Source of the DNA: Allomuricauda ruestringensis DSM 13258
GTDB taxonomy: Bacteria; Bacteroidota; Bacteroidia; Flavobacteriales; Flavobacteriaceae
Direction: 5' to 3'
Assembly: GCF_000224085.1 (NCBI RefSeq)
Contig: NC_015945.1
Coordinates: 1,561,501-1,625,500, forward strand
Length of the DNA stretch: 64,000 nt
Below are positions 36,814-46,572 of the stretch, piece after piece. Both the position numbers and the translations under genes were made by a program. The notes below the pieces were generated by a model, which had not been told where the DNA came from, searched no databases, and saw only the letters and a program-made list of their open reading frames with translations. Position 1 is the stretch's first letter, and each line of letters begins with the position of its first letter.

Positions 36814-36843
36814 AAAAAAGCCCTCGATAAAGAGGGCTTTTTT
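36814..36843 (+). terminator. Intrinsic terminator after the DUF3078 gene (suf region end)
   Basis: Perfect 12-bp stem AAAAAAGCCCTC (36814-36825) / GAGGGCTTTTTT (36832-36843) with a 6-nt loop and terminal U run, 20 bp after the stop. Confidence 0.92.
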
Positions 36844-37023
36844 GTGGGGTGAAAAATATGTTTTCCGTGTTTTTAAGCCATGGTCTAAGTAGGTTAAGAT
36901 CTGTAAAATCTGTGCGTGACACTAAAATGACTTAAAAACAATGTGAAAGTAGGTCATCTGTTGCCACTCACTAAACTTTTGTTGTGAATTGGCCAGAATA
37001 TGTTGTGGAAAGAGTCTATCAAG

Positions 37024-37250
37024 ATATAGAACTCGTCTTGAGTTGTTGTAATTTGCTGCAAAATCTTCTTTTGCCCCCATATTTTACCTTTTTCTTGCCC
37101 CGTATCCCTGCTATGTCGCTCGAAAAAGTCTTCATCTGGACACAGGACGGAGCGTATAAAAATAATCCTGTGGATTATTATAGCAAACAGGCCGGCCGGC
37201 ACCAAGGCTAATTTTCGCTTAAATGAAACAACTCAAGACGAGTTCATATA
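37024..37250. mobile_element. MITE-like element: 19-bp terminal inverted repeats with 5-bp direct repeats
   Basis: Perfect 19-bp inverted repeats GAACTCGTCTTGAGTTGTT (37029-37047) and its complement (37227-37245) enclose 179 bp. Both outer sides carry ATATA (37024-37028 and 37246-37250), fitting a 5-bp target-site duplication. There is no transposase inside, so it would be non-autonomous. The interior has a small hairpin ATAATCC-TGT-GGATTAT. The outer 15 bp recur alone at 18126. Confidence 0.6.
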
Positions 37251-37473
37251 ATCGGAAAAATGGAACACTTTGTCCCGAGGAGTTTTTTCAGTATTCGTCC
37301 AAAAGTTCGGGATATTTATGGCAAATCCATTTCGTGAATGGTTGCTTTATTGATAATGGGCCAGATTATGATAGTGTTGGATATTGGTAGTATTTGAAAC
37401 TATAGCGTTAGTGGGTCAAAAGAGGACAACATATTTTAGATGTGCCCCAATTGTCTGAAATTAAGTAACTTGT

Positions 37474-40422
37474 ATGGATACGCCCCTAAAGATGAAAAGA
37501 TTTTTATCGATACTTTTTTTCCTTGCTTTCGTTTTATCCCATTCACAGAAAAAAGTGGACAGCTTGAGAATGGAACTGTCAAGGACCAAGATTGATTCCT
37601 TCCAAATAAAGACCTTGTACCGTCTTTTCGTGGAGTATCAAAAAAATTCGACCAAAAAAGCGGAGAAGACCATACTCCAGGCCATAGAATTGGCAGAAAA
37701 ATCTGATTACCATAACCTTTTGGCCAAGGGTTACAATTTATATGGAGATTTTTTAAGGATACAGTCTAGGGAAGATTCTGCCATTGCCGTGATCAAGACC
37801 GGTTTGACAATTTCCGAGCGTATTGGTTTTGAAAAAGGAAAATGGGAAGCCTTGGTCAGCTTGGGACATTGCTATTGGCAAAAAGGGGATTTTGACAAGG
37901 CCCAAAAATCGTATAATAAAGTCATAGGAACCACAAAAGATCTTGGAGGCACGGCCCTGGCCTATATTGGCATGGGAGCCGTATACTCCCAAAAAGGGGA
38001 GTACGCGAGGGCAATGGAACAATACACCATGGCTTCCGAAAATTTTTTGCAGTTGGGAGACGAAGCCAATTATGCCGTGGCCATTGGCAACATTGGGTAT
38101 ATACAGCGCAGCTTGGAAAATTATGGAAGCGCGGCCAACTATTTTAAGATAAGCGACAGCATCAACAACAAACTGGGGAATCTTTCAGGCCAGGCTTTCG
38201 CTGCCTACAATTTATCGGTGGTTTATAAAAACATGGACGTATTGGATTCTGCCACCATATACAACAAAAAGGGGTTGGAACTTTATTCCCAGCTGGGATA
38301 TAAAAAAAGAATTTCCTATTGCCATTTTACCATGGGGGAAATCCATGTAAAGAAAAACAATCTCCAAGAAGCCCTGGAATCGTACCAAAAATCATTGGAC
38401 ATTTCCATTGCGGTCGATGACTCGGTACAAATAGGCTATTCCAGTATGGCCGTTGCAGATATGTACAATCTATTGGGCAATCGAAAAAAATCCGTTGCCT
38501 ACCTCAAAAATGCTGCAAAAGTGGCCAGCAGGATGGAGCTGAACATTCTTTCCATGGATATCCATGAGCGTTTGGCAAAACACCTTTCCGCCGAAGGGGA
38601 CATGGCCGGAGCCTACAAAAACCTTGAACAGTTCGTGCTGTTGAAAGACAGTCTCTATACCCGGGAAAAGCGCGAACTGGCAAGCGAGATCGAGGCTCAA
38701 TACCAAAATGAACAAAAGACCAAGGAAATTGCACTCCTGGCTTCCGAAAGGGAATTGCAGACACTTCAGTTGAGGAAAAGGGTGAACGAGCGCAATGCCA
38801 TAATCATATTTGCAGTTTTGACCATCCTTTTGGCAGTCCTTCTGTTCAATCAGTACCGGATAAAACAAAGGTCAAATAAAGAGCTCCAAGAACTGGATCG
38901 GTTGAAGTCCAATTTTTTTGCCAACATTTCCCACGAGTTCAGGACGCCATTGACGCTGATAAAAGGGACGATTGAAAAATGGGAACAAAATCCCGGGGAA
39001 AAACCGGAAAAGGAGGACGTGAAGATGGTACGTAGAAACACGAACAAGGTCCTGGGACTCGTAAACCAGTTGTTGGAACTCTCGAAGATAGACCAGGGAA
39101 AACTGCAATTAAAGCCCACTGAAGGGGATGTCCATAAATGCCTCCGAACGGCCACCTCATCCTTTAATTCCCATGCGGCACAACGGGACATGGATTATCG
39201 TGTAAAGATTCCAAGCGAAGTATTATGGGCAGCTTTTGATCGTGACAAATTGGAGAAAGTAGTGTACAATCTCCTGAGCAATGCATTTAAATTTAGTGGA
39301 AATGGCGAATGTGTGTCATTTACTGCCACGTATGAAACCAATGAACTCACGATCCAAGTTTTGGATTCGGGCAAAGGGATTTCCGGCGAAAAGTTGCCTT
39401 TCATCTTTGACCGTTTTTATCAGGTCGATAGCACTTTGACAAAGGAACACGAAGGTTCGGGAATCGGGCTTTCACTCTCCAAGGATTTGATCGAATTGAT
39501 GGACGGCACCATAACCGTAGCGAGCGAGGAAGGCAAAGGATCATGCTTTACGGTACAGATTCCCATTGAAAGGATAGAGACCGGACAGCCCCGGCCAAAG
39601 GAACAGGAACAGGTGACTGGAAACAAACAAGCACGATACACCACCCCGTTCCGCCTCAACAAATCGGACAAACGCAATGTGCCAACAATATTATTGGTGG
39701 AGGACAATGAAGACATGCGGCAATTCATTAAGGCAGGACTTTTGGATGAATATCGAATCTTGGAAGCAGTGAATGGAGAAGATGGGCTGAAAATGGCCAT
39801 CTCAAAAATGCCCGACCTAGTGATAACAGATCTGATGATGCCCAAAATGGACGGAGTGGATCTCTGCAAAAAAATGAAGACCATGGTGGAAACCTGCCAT
39901 ATTCCCATAATAATGCTAACGGCCAAAGCAGGTGTGGAAAACAAGATAGAGGGGTTGGAAACCGGAGCCGATGATTATTTGACCAAACCTTTTGAGACCA
40001 AAGAACTTTTGGTGCGTGCCCGAAACCTTATCGAACAGCGAAGAAAATTCAGGGAACTTTTTTCAAGCCAAGCAACAAAAATCGACCCCAAGGAAGTCAC
40101 GGTAAATTCTTTGGACGAGCAGTTCTTGGAAAAAGTACTCGATTTGTTGGAAAGGGAACATGCCGATTCAGATTTCGGTGTGGCCCAAATGCAAAAGGGA
40201 TTGGCGATGAGCAAAACCCAATTGCACAGAAAATTAAAGGCCATTACCAACGAATCCCCAGGTGAACTGCTAAGGAATTTCAGATTGAAACGGGCCGCAC
40301 AACTGTTGTCCCAAAATGTGGACAGTGTCACACAAGTTGCCTACCAGGTCGGGTTCAACAATCTTTCCTATTTTGCCAAATGTTTTAAAGAACTCTACGG
40401 GGTTTCCCCGTCTTCCTACTAA
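37474..40422 (+). CDS. TPR-containing hybrid two-component sensor/regulator with AraC-type DNA-binding domain
   Basis: 982 aa, one-protein two-component system. Signal peptide (a better start may be Met7, 37492); periplasmic tetratricopeptide repeats (about 40-410); a coil; TM about 449-466. HisKA follows with His487 (SHEFRTPLTL), then HATPase (NLLSNAFKFS, DSGKGIS, GSGIGLSLS), receiver with Asp786 (VITDLMMPKMDG) and Lys in LTKPFE, and a C-terminal AraC helix-turn-helix ending VAYQVGFNNLSYFAKCFKELYG. Unlike SusR/BT-type hybrids it has TPRs rather than a propeller/Y_Y_Y sensor. It is followed at 146 bp by a barrel protein and a lipoprotein, possible targets. Confidence 0.95.
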   Translation: MDTPLKMKRFLSILFFLAFVLSHSQKKVDSLRMELSRTKIDSFQIKTLYRLFVEYQKNSTKKAEKTILQAIELAEKSDYHNLLAKGYNLYGDFLRIQSREDSAIAVIKTGLTISERIGFEKGKWEALVSLGHCYWQKGDFDKAQKSYNKVIGTTKDLGGTALAYIGMGAVYSQKGEYARAMEQYTMASENFLQLGDEANYAVAIGNIGYIQRSLENYGSAANYFKISDSINNKLGNLSGQAFAAYNLSVVYKNMDVLDSATIYNKKGLELYSQLGYKKRISYCHFTMGEIHVKKNNLQEALESYQKSLDISIAVDDSVQIGYSSMAVADMYNLLGNRKKSVAYLKNAAKVASRMELNILSMDIHERLAKHLSAEGDMAGAYKNLEQFVLLKDSLYTREKRELASEIEAQYQNEQKTKEIALLASERELQTLQLRKRVNERNAIIIFAVLTILLAVLLFNQYRIKQRSNKELQELDRLKSNFFANISHEFRTPLTLIKGTIEKWEQNPGEKPEKEDVKMVRRNTNKVLGLVNQLLELSKIDQGKLQLKPTEGDVHKCLRTATSSFNSHAAQRDMDYRVKIPSEVLWAAFDRDKLEKVVYNLLSNAFKFSGNGECVSFTATYETNELTIQVLDSGKGISGEKLPFIFDRFYQVDSTLTKEHEGSGIGLSLSKDLIELMDGTITVASEEGKGSCFTVQIPIERIETGQPRPKEQEQVTGNKQARYTTPFRLNKSDKRNVPTILLVEDNEDMRQFIKAGLLDEYRILEAVNGEDGLKMAISKMPDLVITDLMMPKMDGVDLCKKMKTMVETCHIPIIMLTAKAGVENKIEGLETGADDYLTKPFETKELLVRARNLIEQRRKFRELFSSQATKIDPKEVTVNSLDEQFLEKVLDLLEREHADSDFGVAQMQKGLAMSKTQLHRKLKAITNESPGELLRNFRLKRAAQLLSQNVDSVTQVAYQVGFNNLSYFAKCFKELYGVSPSSY

Positions 40423-40567
40423 TTTCCATAAGCTATTTGCCAAAGTTCCCGGTATGGAACCTTACTGTCATCTTTTGGAACTTTTCTATTAGTGCCCTGC
40501 GTGTCCAACAGATAATTTTGGACTGGTTCCAAAGCTCCCCTTCTTTTTAATCTAAAAACTTTCAATT

Positions 40568-41140
40568 ATGAAAAAATTGGTTCTTTTAACAGTATTGGGT
40601 TTGTTGAATTATCTGCCCGGAATCGCACAACAAATAAATTTCGGGGCCAAGGCAGGGCTGAACTTAGCAACACTGTCCGAGGATTATGACCCGGATGTCG
40701 CTGCCAGAACATCTTTCCACTTTGGCGCAATGGCGGAAATCCCCATATCTGAAATGTTCTCAATACAACCGGAATTATTGTACTCATCCCAAGGGGCCAC
40801 TGATGACGGGGATGACGATGAAGAGGTAAGACTCAATTATATCACGCTCCCCGTATTGGCCAAATACTATGTTTTTGATGGGCTGAGCATTGAGGGTGGC
40901 CCACAATTGGGATTGTTGCTTTTGGGTGAAATAGAGGATAATGGGGAAACTACAGATGTCAAGGACATTTCTAAATCCACAGATTTTGGTCTTGCGTTTG
41001 GCCTTGGATATAAAATGGAAACTGGACTGAATTTTGGGGTGCGCTATTATTTTGGTTCCGACATTAACGACATAGCAGAGTCATCGGATAAAATAAAGAA
41101 CAAAGTGTTCCAGATTTCTGTGGGATATTTTTTCAATTAA
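40568..41140 (+). CDS. Outer-membrane beta-barrel (PorT/OMP_b-brl_2-like) protein
   Basis: 190 aa. Signal peptide ends near PGIAQQ (about residue 20). FGAKAGLNLATLS and a final barrel strand KVFQISVGYFFN ending with an aromatic-Asn match small outer-membrane barrels of Bacteroidota. A DDGDDDEE acidic loop could bind calcium (inference). Likely one transcriptional group with the following lipoprotein (48 bp gap) and perhaps under control of the upstream hybrid regulator. Confidence 0.85.
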   Translation: MKKLVLLTVLGLLNYLPGIAQQINFGAKAGLNLATLSEDYDPDVAARTSFHFGAMAEIPISEMFSIQPELLYSSQGATDDGDDDEEVRLNYITLPVLAKYYVFDGLSIEGGPQLGLLLLGEIEDNGETTDVKDISKSTDFGLAFGLGYKMETGLNFGVRYYFGSDINDIAESSDKIKNKVFQISVGYFFN

Positions 41141-41188
41141 ACAACAGGCACCTTAAATGTGCTATAGTAATGAAAAAAAAAGTACGAG

Positions 41189-41902
41189 ATGAAACGATTT
41201 AAATACATAACAAACTTTTTATCATTGTCAACAGTTATCATCTTATTAGGTTGTAGCAGTGATGATGGACCAAGTAATCGAGTCCCTGAACAAGCAGTGC
41301 TCATCAGCCCCGCAGACCAATCCGAAGGAGTGGATATTGAAAACACAGACCTACAATGGCAGCAAGTAGCCGATCCCGATGGAGATGTGGTGTCCTATGA
41401 TGTTTATCTTGACAGTGTAAACCCACCCTTGGAAGCAGTTGCAACCGCCCTGAACACGACAAGCTATTCGATAACTGTACCTCTTGGGTACGAAACACCC
41501 TATTATTGGAATGTGGTGGCCAAAGACGGCAGCGGAGGGGAAAGCCAAAGTGGAGTGGGCATGTTCACCACCCGGGAAGCCTATCCTGACGAATTGATCG
41601 TTGGCAAATGGTTTATAAATGAGCAAATAGTCAATGGAATGCCGGATACCATTACCGATTGCAACAAGACCTCTTATTTTGAGTTTGAGGCCAACGGGAC
41701 CTTGAGCGTGGTGACCTATGATGGCGACCCCTGCGTGATTTCCTCGAGCACCATCCTCCAATACAGTGTGCCCGATGCCATGACCCTTGTTTTGAGCAAT
41801 GGGGGGACCACCGAGAGTGTTCCCATTATTTCCCTGACCGAAACAGAATTGAAAATTATGTTGGAAACAACCACCCAATACAATTTGATAAAAGAAGATT
41901 GA
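41189..41902 (+). CDS. Lipoprotein with fibronectin-III-like and lipocalin-like domains
   Basis: 237 aa. Lipobox LLGC (Cys22) followed by SSDDG, which favours surface export in Bacteroidota. Residues about 35-130 form an Ig/FnIII-like domain (NTDLQWQQVADPDGDVVSYDVYLD, in parts; TPYYWNVVAKDGSG). Residues about 135-237 form a lipocalin-like domain (ELIVGKWFINEQ, SYFEFEANGTLSVVTYD). Ligand unknown. Follows the barrel gene. Confidence 0.8.
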   Translation: MKRFKYITNFLSLSTVIILLGCSSDDGPSNRVPEQAVLISPADQSEGVDIENTDLQWQQVADPDGDVVSYDVYLDSVNPPLEAVATALNTTSYSITVPLGYETPYYWNVVAKDGSGGESQSGVGMFTTREAYPDELIVGKWFINEQIVNGMPDTITDCNKTSYFEFEANGTLSVVTYDGDPCVISSSTILQYSVPDAMTLVLSNGGTTESVPIISLTETELKIMLETTTQYNLIKED

Positions 41903-41930
41903 ATCCTTTCATGTGGGCAATCCATGAGTA

Positions 41931-43142
41931 TCAATACTCATCCAAATGTTCCGGATATAGAAAGTTGTTGTATGGGAAACGGGTGACGTGGATATCGCGC
42001 ACCGCATCGTAAACACGTTTTCTAAATTCGTCCATGTTTTCCTTGTTCAGTGCCGAGATAAATAGCGCTTTGTCCCCGAGCTTATTAAAATAGGTTTTCT
42101 TCCATTCCTCTAATGTAAAATGAGCGGTTGTGCGTTCCGTAACCAAATCGTCTTCATCAATAGTTTCGGGGCGGTATTGGTCTATTTTGTTGAAAACCAT
42201 GATGCAGGGTTTTCCAGAGCTATCAATTTCATCCAAAATTTGATTTACCGAGGCAATATGCTCTTCAAAATTAGGATGCGAAATATCTACCACATGCAGC
42301 AGTAGGTCGGCCTCGCGAACCTCATCCAAGGTACTTTTAAAACTCTCTACCAATTGAGTCGGTAATTTTCTGATGAATCCCACCGTATCACTCAATAGAA
42401 AAGGAAGGTTTCCGAGTACCACTTTGCGAACAGTGGTGTCCAGCGTAGCAAAAAGTTTGTTCTCTGCAAACACATCGCTTTTGCTGATCACGTTCATTAA
42501 GGTAGATTTGCCAACGTTGGTATATCCCACCAAAGCAACCCGAACCAAAGAACCACGGTTACCACGCTGGGTTTCCATTTGACGATCTATTTTGGCAAGT
42601 TTCTTTTTGAGCAAAGCAATACGATCACGAACAATACGTCTATCCGTTTCAATTTCCGTTTCACCGGGACCACGCATACCAATACCCCCTCGTTGCCGCT
42701 CCAAGTGTGTCCAAAGACCTGTCAATCTTGGTAAAAGATATTCGTATTGGGCTAACTCTACCTGGGTCCTGGCATAACTTGTCTTTGCTCTTTGGGCAAA
42801 TATGTCCAGAATCAAACTGGTTCTGTCCAGCACTTTACAGCGCAGTAGTTTTTCAACATTGTTCTGTTGTGCTGGCGATAGTTCGTCATCAAAGATTACG
42901 GAACCTATTTCATTTTCCTTCACAAATTGGCGTACCTCTTCCATTTTACCGCTGCCAATGTAAGTTTTGGGATTGGGCACATCAATGCGTTGCACAAATC
43001 TTTTCTCAACTTCGCCACCGGCAGTGTATGTCAAAAATTCAAGCTCGTCCAAGTACTCTTTTACCTTGTCTTCGTCTTGGTGCTGATTCATTACACCAAT
43101 AAGTACCGCCTTTTCATATTCAATTGACTTCTTTTCTAGCAT
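41931..43142 (-). CDS. hflX: GTPase HflX
   Basis: 403 aa. N-terminal HflX domain (KTYIGSGKMEEV, VIFDDELSPAQQNN), the coil with RRGGIGMRGPGETEIETDRR (in parts GIGMRGPGETEIETD), then the G domain: G1 GYTNVGKSTLMN, G3 DTVGFIRKLP, G4 NKID. Known role: ribosome-splitting heat-shock GTPase acting on stalled 70S ribosomes. It starts 30 bp from the start of the divergent nuclease gene. Confidence 0.96.
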   Translation of the reverse strand: MLEKKSIEYEKAVLIGVMNQHQDEDKVKEYLDELEFLTYTAGGEVEKRFVQRIDVPNPKTYIGSGKMEEVRQFVKENEIGSVIFDDELSPAQQNNVEKLLRCKVLDRTSLILDIFAQRAKTSYARTQVELAQYEYLLPRLTGLWTHLERQRGGIGMRGPGETEIETDRRIVRDRIALLKKKLAKIDRQMETQRGNRGSLVRVALVGYTNVGKSTLMNVISKSDVFAENKLFATLDTTVRKVVLGNLPFLLSDTVGFIRKLPTQLVESFKSTLDEVREADLLLHVVDISHPNFEEHIASVNQILDEIDSSGKPCIMVFNKIDQYRPETIDEDDLVTERTTAHFTLEEWKKTYFNKLGDKALFISALNKENMDEFRKRVYDAVRDIHVTRFPYNNFLYPEHLDEY

Positions 43143-43171
43143 CGAACAGGTTTAGAGTACAAATTTACGCA

Positions 43172-44188
43172 ATGTTTTGGAAGCTATTTTTGTACTTTGG
43201 CATTTCTATTGAATCGTTGGAAAAAGAAACAGATATCTTGCATAAAAAGGAAAACAGATATACGATAGCATTTTATAATCTCGAAAATTTCTTTGACACC
43301 AAAGATGACCCGTATCTGTTGGATGATGATTTTACTCCAAAAGGGTTTAAAAGGTGGAACAAATCTAAATTTTGGAACAAGGCCAATAAGATTTCCAGGG
43401 CTATTTCTAGAATAGGATTGGAAGAAAGTAATCATCCTCCAGTTTTGGTAGGTATGGCCGAAGTTGAAAATAAAGGTGGAATTAAATCGCTTTTACGATC
43501 AAAACAATTACGGGATATAGATTATGGGGTCATTCATTTTGATTCCCCCGATGAGCGAGGAATAGATACGGCCCTGATTTACCATAAAGAGCATTTTGAG
43601 GTGCTCGATGCCGAAACCATTCCTTTGATGGTACAAAATACCAATGGGGATAGAGACCTTACCCGAGATATTTTGTATGTACACGGCAAGTTGCATCAAG
43701 AAGCAATCCATGTTTTTGTGAACCATTGGCCATCCCGTAGGGAAGGAGCCGAGGAAACCAGCTATAAACGCATCAAGGCAGCGGAAACCATTCTTCAAAA
43801 AATTGATGCCATACAAGAGAATCGTTCAAACATTATTGTTATGGGCGATTTTAATGATGACCCTAACTCACAAAGCATCCAAACGCTTATGGACACTGGA
43901 AAGTTCATCAACCCTATGAAAAAATTGTTGTCCCCTGTATCGGGCAGTGCCAATTACAAAGGGGAATGGAGTTTGTTTGATCAGATATTACTCTCGCACA
44001 GCTTTTTGAATTACGAAAAGGATACCCACAGCTTTATAGAAGCAAAAATATTTTCACCAAGATTTTTAAAAGAATGGAAGGGCAAATACAAAGTAAATCC
44101 TTTCAGAACTTTTGCCGGAAAGAAATATTTGGGGGGCTATAGTGATCATTTTCCTGTATATATTGTATTGGATGAAAGCAAGAAATGA
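43172..44188 (+). CDS. Endonuclease/exonuclease/phosphatase family protein
   Basis: 338 aa from the ATG at 43172. An ATG at 43124 lies inside the start of the divergent hflX. Family motifs: AFYNLENFFDT, VGMAEVENKGG, ALIYHKEHFEV, VFVNHWPSRREGAEET, IVMGDFNDDPNS and a final GYSDHFPVYIV. Metal-dependent phosphoesterase fold (DNase I-like). Substrate (DNA, RNA or phosphoinositide) cannot be told. No signal peptide. Confidence 0.9.
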   Translation: MFWKLFLYFGISIESLEKETDILHKKENRYTIAFYNLENFFDTKDDPYLLDDDFTPKGFKRWNKSKFWNKANKISRAISRIGLEESNHPPVLVGMAEVENKGGIKSLLRSKQLRDIDYGVIHFDSPDERGIDTALIYHKEHFEVLDAETIPLMVQNTNGDRDLTRDILYVHGKLHQEAIHVFVNHWPSRREGAEETSYKRIKAAETILQKIDAIQENRSNIIVMGDFNDDPNSQSIQTLMDTGKFINPMKKLLSPVSGSANYKGEWSLFDQILLSHSFLNYEKDTHSFIEAKIFSPRFLKEWKGKYKVNPFRTFAGKKYLGGYSDHFPVYIVLDESKK

Positions 44189-44252
44189 TTGTGAGAAAAA
44201 AATTACACCACGTAAAAGTGAATTTTCACAACAGAAAGAAGTAAAACGCTAT

Positions 44253-44286
44253 GCATTTCATCGAATAAAGTAGGAATTTTATCGAT
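44253..44286 (+). promoter_or_regulatory. Shared motif GCATTTCATCGAA / TTTTATCGAT upstream of the subtilase
   Basis: GCATTTCATCGAA (44253-44265) and TTTTATCGAT (44277-44286), 55-88 bp upstream of the ATG at 44341. Same words as at 25742-25771 upstream of brnQ. Not part of the hairpin repeat families. Confidence 0.4.
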
Positions 44287-44340
44287 AAATGGCACATATC
44301 GCTATATATTCGTAGTCCAAATCTTACCATAAACTCAATT

Positions 44341-46533
44341 ATGGACTATCGTTTTCCTATAGGGGTTAAGGGAGTAATTTTCTCCTTTTTATTTTCGCTT
44401 CTAGGCGTAGTTTCCATATTTGCCCAATCCAAAAGTGCAAAAGAGCAAATTCGTTTTTCCTATGACCAAGGGAAAATATCCTCTTTTATTTCCGAAATGG
44501 AAATTGAACACCAGTCCAAGCTTAGAAAAATAGGCGAGCTGATAAAGACCAAAGGACTTACAGCTTCAAAAAACAACAACGGTACACAGATAGCCTTAAA
44601 AGATATCGGTACCGATGGAACGCCACTTTACTATACTACCTTAAACGATTACGCATCGCAAACTTCAAGGGCTCATACGCTTTATGATAAAGGGCTGCTA
44701 AATTTAGGTTTAACAGGTAGGGGCATGGAAGTTGGTGTTTGGGATTCCGGTGTAGCTTTGTCCTCTCACCAGGAGTTTGATACCAGAGCAAAGAATGCCG
44801 ATAATGCCAATGAGATAAGTCTGCATGCCACTTTGGTGACAGGCAACCTTATATCTGCCGGTGTGGAACCCAGTGCCAAAGGTGCTGCCTATGGCGCACA
44901 AGCCTTGACCCACGATTGGAGTCGCGATAAAATTGAAGTGGCAGAAGCCGCTGCCAATGGACTTTTGTTGAGCAACCACTCCTACGGAATTTTGTCCGAT
45001 AGAGTGCCAGATTGGTATTTTGGCTCCTATATTAAAGTAACCCAAGACTGGGACAGGATCATGTACAATGCTCCTTATTACCTAATGGTGACAGCAGCGG
45101 GCAATGCGCAAAAATCTTACGATAACGAAACACCAAATTTTGGTAAAACCGCCGATGGCTTTGATCTTTTATTGGGTTTTACCGCAACCAAAAACGGATT
45201 GACCATTGCCGGTGCCAACACGGAAATTGATGGCAGCGGTGATTTAAAAAAAGCTTCGGTTGCGGGATATAGCAGTTTTGGACCTGTAGATGATGGTCGC
45301 GTAAAACCAGACTTGGCAGGAGATGGAGGGGATATTCTTTCCACAAGTTCGGCCACCAATAGTAGTTATCAGGTGTCTGCCGGAACTTCCATGGCCGCAC
45401 CTGGGGTTACAGGCTCACTTTTGTTGTTGCAACAGTATCACGAAGAGCTTTTTGGTTCCTATATGAAAGCGGCTACCTTAAAAGGACTTGCGCTTCATAC
45501 TGCCGATGATGTGGATGCCAAAGGACCGGATTATAAAATGGGTTGGGGTATAATGAATGCCAAATCTGCGGCAGAGGTACTTCAGAATAAAGAATATACC
45601 TCCTTGATAAACGAAGAAACGCTATCAGACGGAGAAACCTACTCCATAACGGTTTTGGCCATGGAAAATGAACCATTGATGGCCTCCATATCTTGGACCG
45701 ACCCAGAATCGGAATATATAAACCGAGGAGAGCTTAACAGTACCCGAGCAGCTTTGATGAACGATTTGGATATTAGAATCACCAAGGACGGAGAAACCTA
45801 CTTTCCATGGAAATTGAACCCTGCCAAGGCCAACGACGCCGCTACTAAAGGAGACAACACGGTTGATCCTTTTGAACGTGTTGAGGTAGAAAATGCAAGA
45901 GGGACTTACACCATTACTATTTCGCACAAGGGAGGGTTAAAAAATGGTCTTCAAGATTTTTCCTTGATTGTTTCCGGGGCACAACTGTCCAATTGTTCCA
46001 TAGCGACTCCTTCGGACGTGGATTTGGAAGGCTCCTCAAGCGAAAGCACAACCATTTCTTGGGACGATGCCGGAGAAACGTTATTTGAAGTGCAATACAA
46101 GAGCATTGATACAGATAATTGGGAAAGTGAATTGATCTGGGAAAATAGCTTTGAGCTTACCGCTTTGGAAGAAGGCAAAGTGTACGAAGCCCGTGTTCGT
46201 TCTATCTGTACCGAGAATGTCGTATCCGAATTCTCTGAGACCATTGCGTTTGAGTTTAAAGGTGAAGAAACAGTGCTGATACAAAATACCTCGATGTTTG
46301 TCCCTCAGGAATTGAACATAACCATTTATCCGAATCCTGCTGTTGATTATTTGAACGTGAATGCGGATTTGTCCAAAGATGCCGAGTTTTCTATTGTTAC
46401 CACTTCTGGAAACATCATTAAAAAAGGAAAGACCGAAGGTTCCATCAACGTGTCTTCTTTGTCTTCTGGATTATATGTACTGGTGGTTCAGGATTACTCG
46501 GGAATCAAAAGTACTAAGTTTTATAAGAACTAG
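44341..46533 (+). CDS. S8 family serine peptidase with T9SS type A sorting domain
   Basis: 730 aa secreted protease. Signal peptide to about FAQ (28-29). Subtilisin triad: Asp135 (GVWDSGV), His162 (SLHATLVTG), Ser350 (GTSMAAPG), with the oxyanion Asn in TAAGNA. A P-domain-like/beta region follows (about 430-560), then a fibronectin-III-like domain (about 565-645), and a C-terminal T9SS sorting domain (IYPNPAVDYLNV ... GLYVLVVQD). It is exported through the type IX system to the cell surface or outside. Monocistronic. Confidence 0.93.
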   Translation: MDYRFPIGVKGVIFSFLFSLLGVVSIFAQSKSAKEQIRFSYDQGKISSFISEMEIEHQSKLRKIGELIKTKGLTASKNNNGTQIALKDIGTDGTPLYYTTLNDYASQTSRAHTLYDKGLLNLGLTGRGMEVGVWDSGVALSSHQEFDTRAKNADNANEISLHATLVTGNLISAGVEPSAKGAAYGAQALTHDWSRDKIEVAEAAANGLLLSNHSYGILSDRVPDWYFGSYIKVTQDWDRIMYNAPYYLMVTAAGNAQKSYDNETPNFGKTADGFDLLLGFTATKNGLTIAGANTEIDGSGDLKKASVAGYSSFGPVDDGRVKPDLAGDGGDILSTSSATNSSYQVSAGTSMAAPGVTGSLLLLQQYHEELFGSYMKAATLKGLALHTADDVDAKGPDYKMGWGIMNAKSAAEVLQNKEYTSLINEETLSDGETYSITVLAMENEPLMASISWTDPESEYINRGELNSTRAALMNDLDIRITKDGETYFPWKLNPAKANDAATKGDNTVDPFERVEVENARGTYTITISHKGGLKNGLQDFSLIVSGAQLSNCSIATPSDVDLEGSSSESTTISWDDAGETLFEVQYKSIDTDNWESELIWENSFELTALEEGKVYEARVRSICTENVVSEFSETIAFEFKGEETVLIQNTSMFVPQELNITIYPNPAVDYLNVNADLSKDAEFSIVTTSGNIIKKGKTEGSINVSSLSSGLYVLVVQDYSGIKSTKFYKN

Positions 46534-46549
46534 TCGTTGGTTTGATGTC

Positions 46550-46571
46550 AGTTCGAGCGCAGTCGAGAACT
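46550..46571. terminator. Imperfect hairpin between convergent genes
   Basis: AGTTCGAGCGCAGTCGAGAACT pairs AGTT/AACT and CGA/TCG around a small loop, with TT after it. Of the flavobacterial TTCGA..CGCAGTCGA repeat type. It lies between the subtilase stop (46533) and the exonuclease stop (46573), so it could end transcripts from both sides. Confidence 0.45.
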
Positions 46572-46572
46572 T

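Larger units (their letters stand above)
36794..37473. other. Intergenic region holding terminator and MITE-like element
   Basis: 680 bp with no credible gene. A 75-codon frame (36984-37211) runs into the element and shows no recognisable features. Contents are the suf-region terminator, the 217-bp inverted-repeat element with a 5-bp duplication, and a 200-bp leader to the hybrid regulator. Confidence 0.6.

Noticed and set aside
36984..37211. 75-codon ORF running into the MITE-like element
   Set aside because: No recognisable features, crosses the element boundary and uses unusual codons; kept only as part of the element description.
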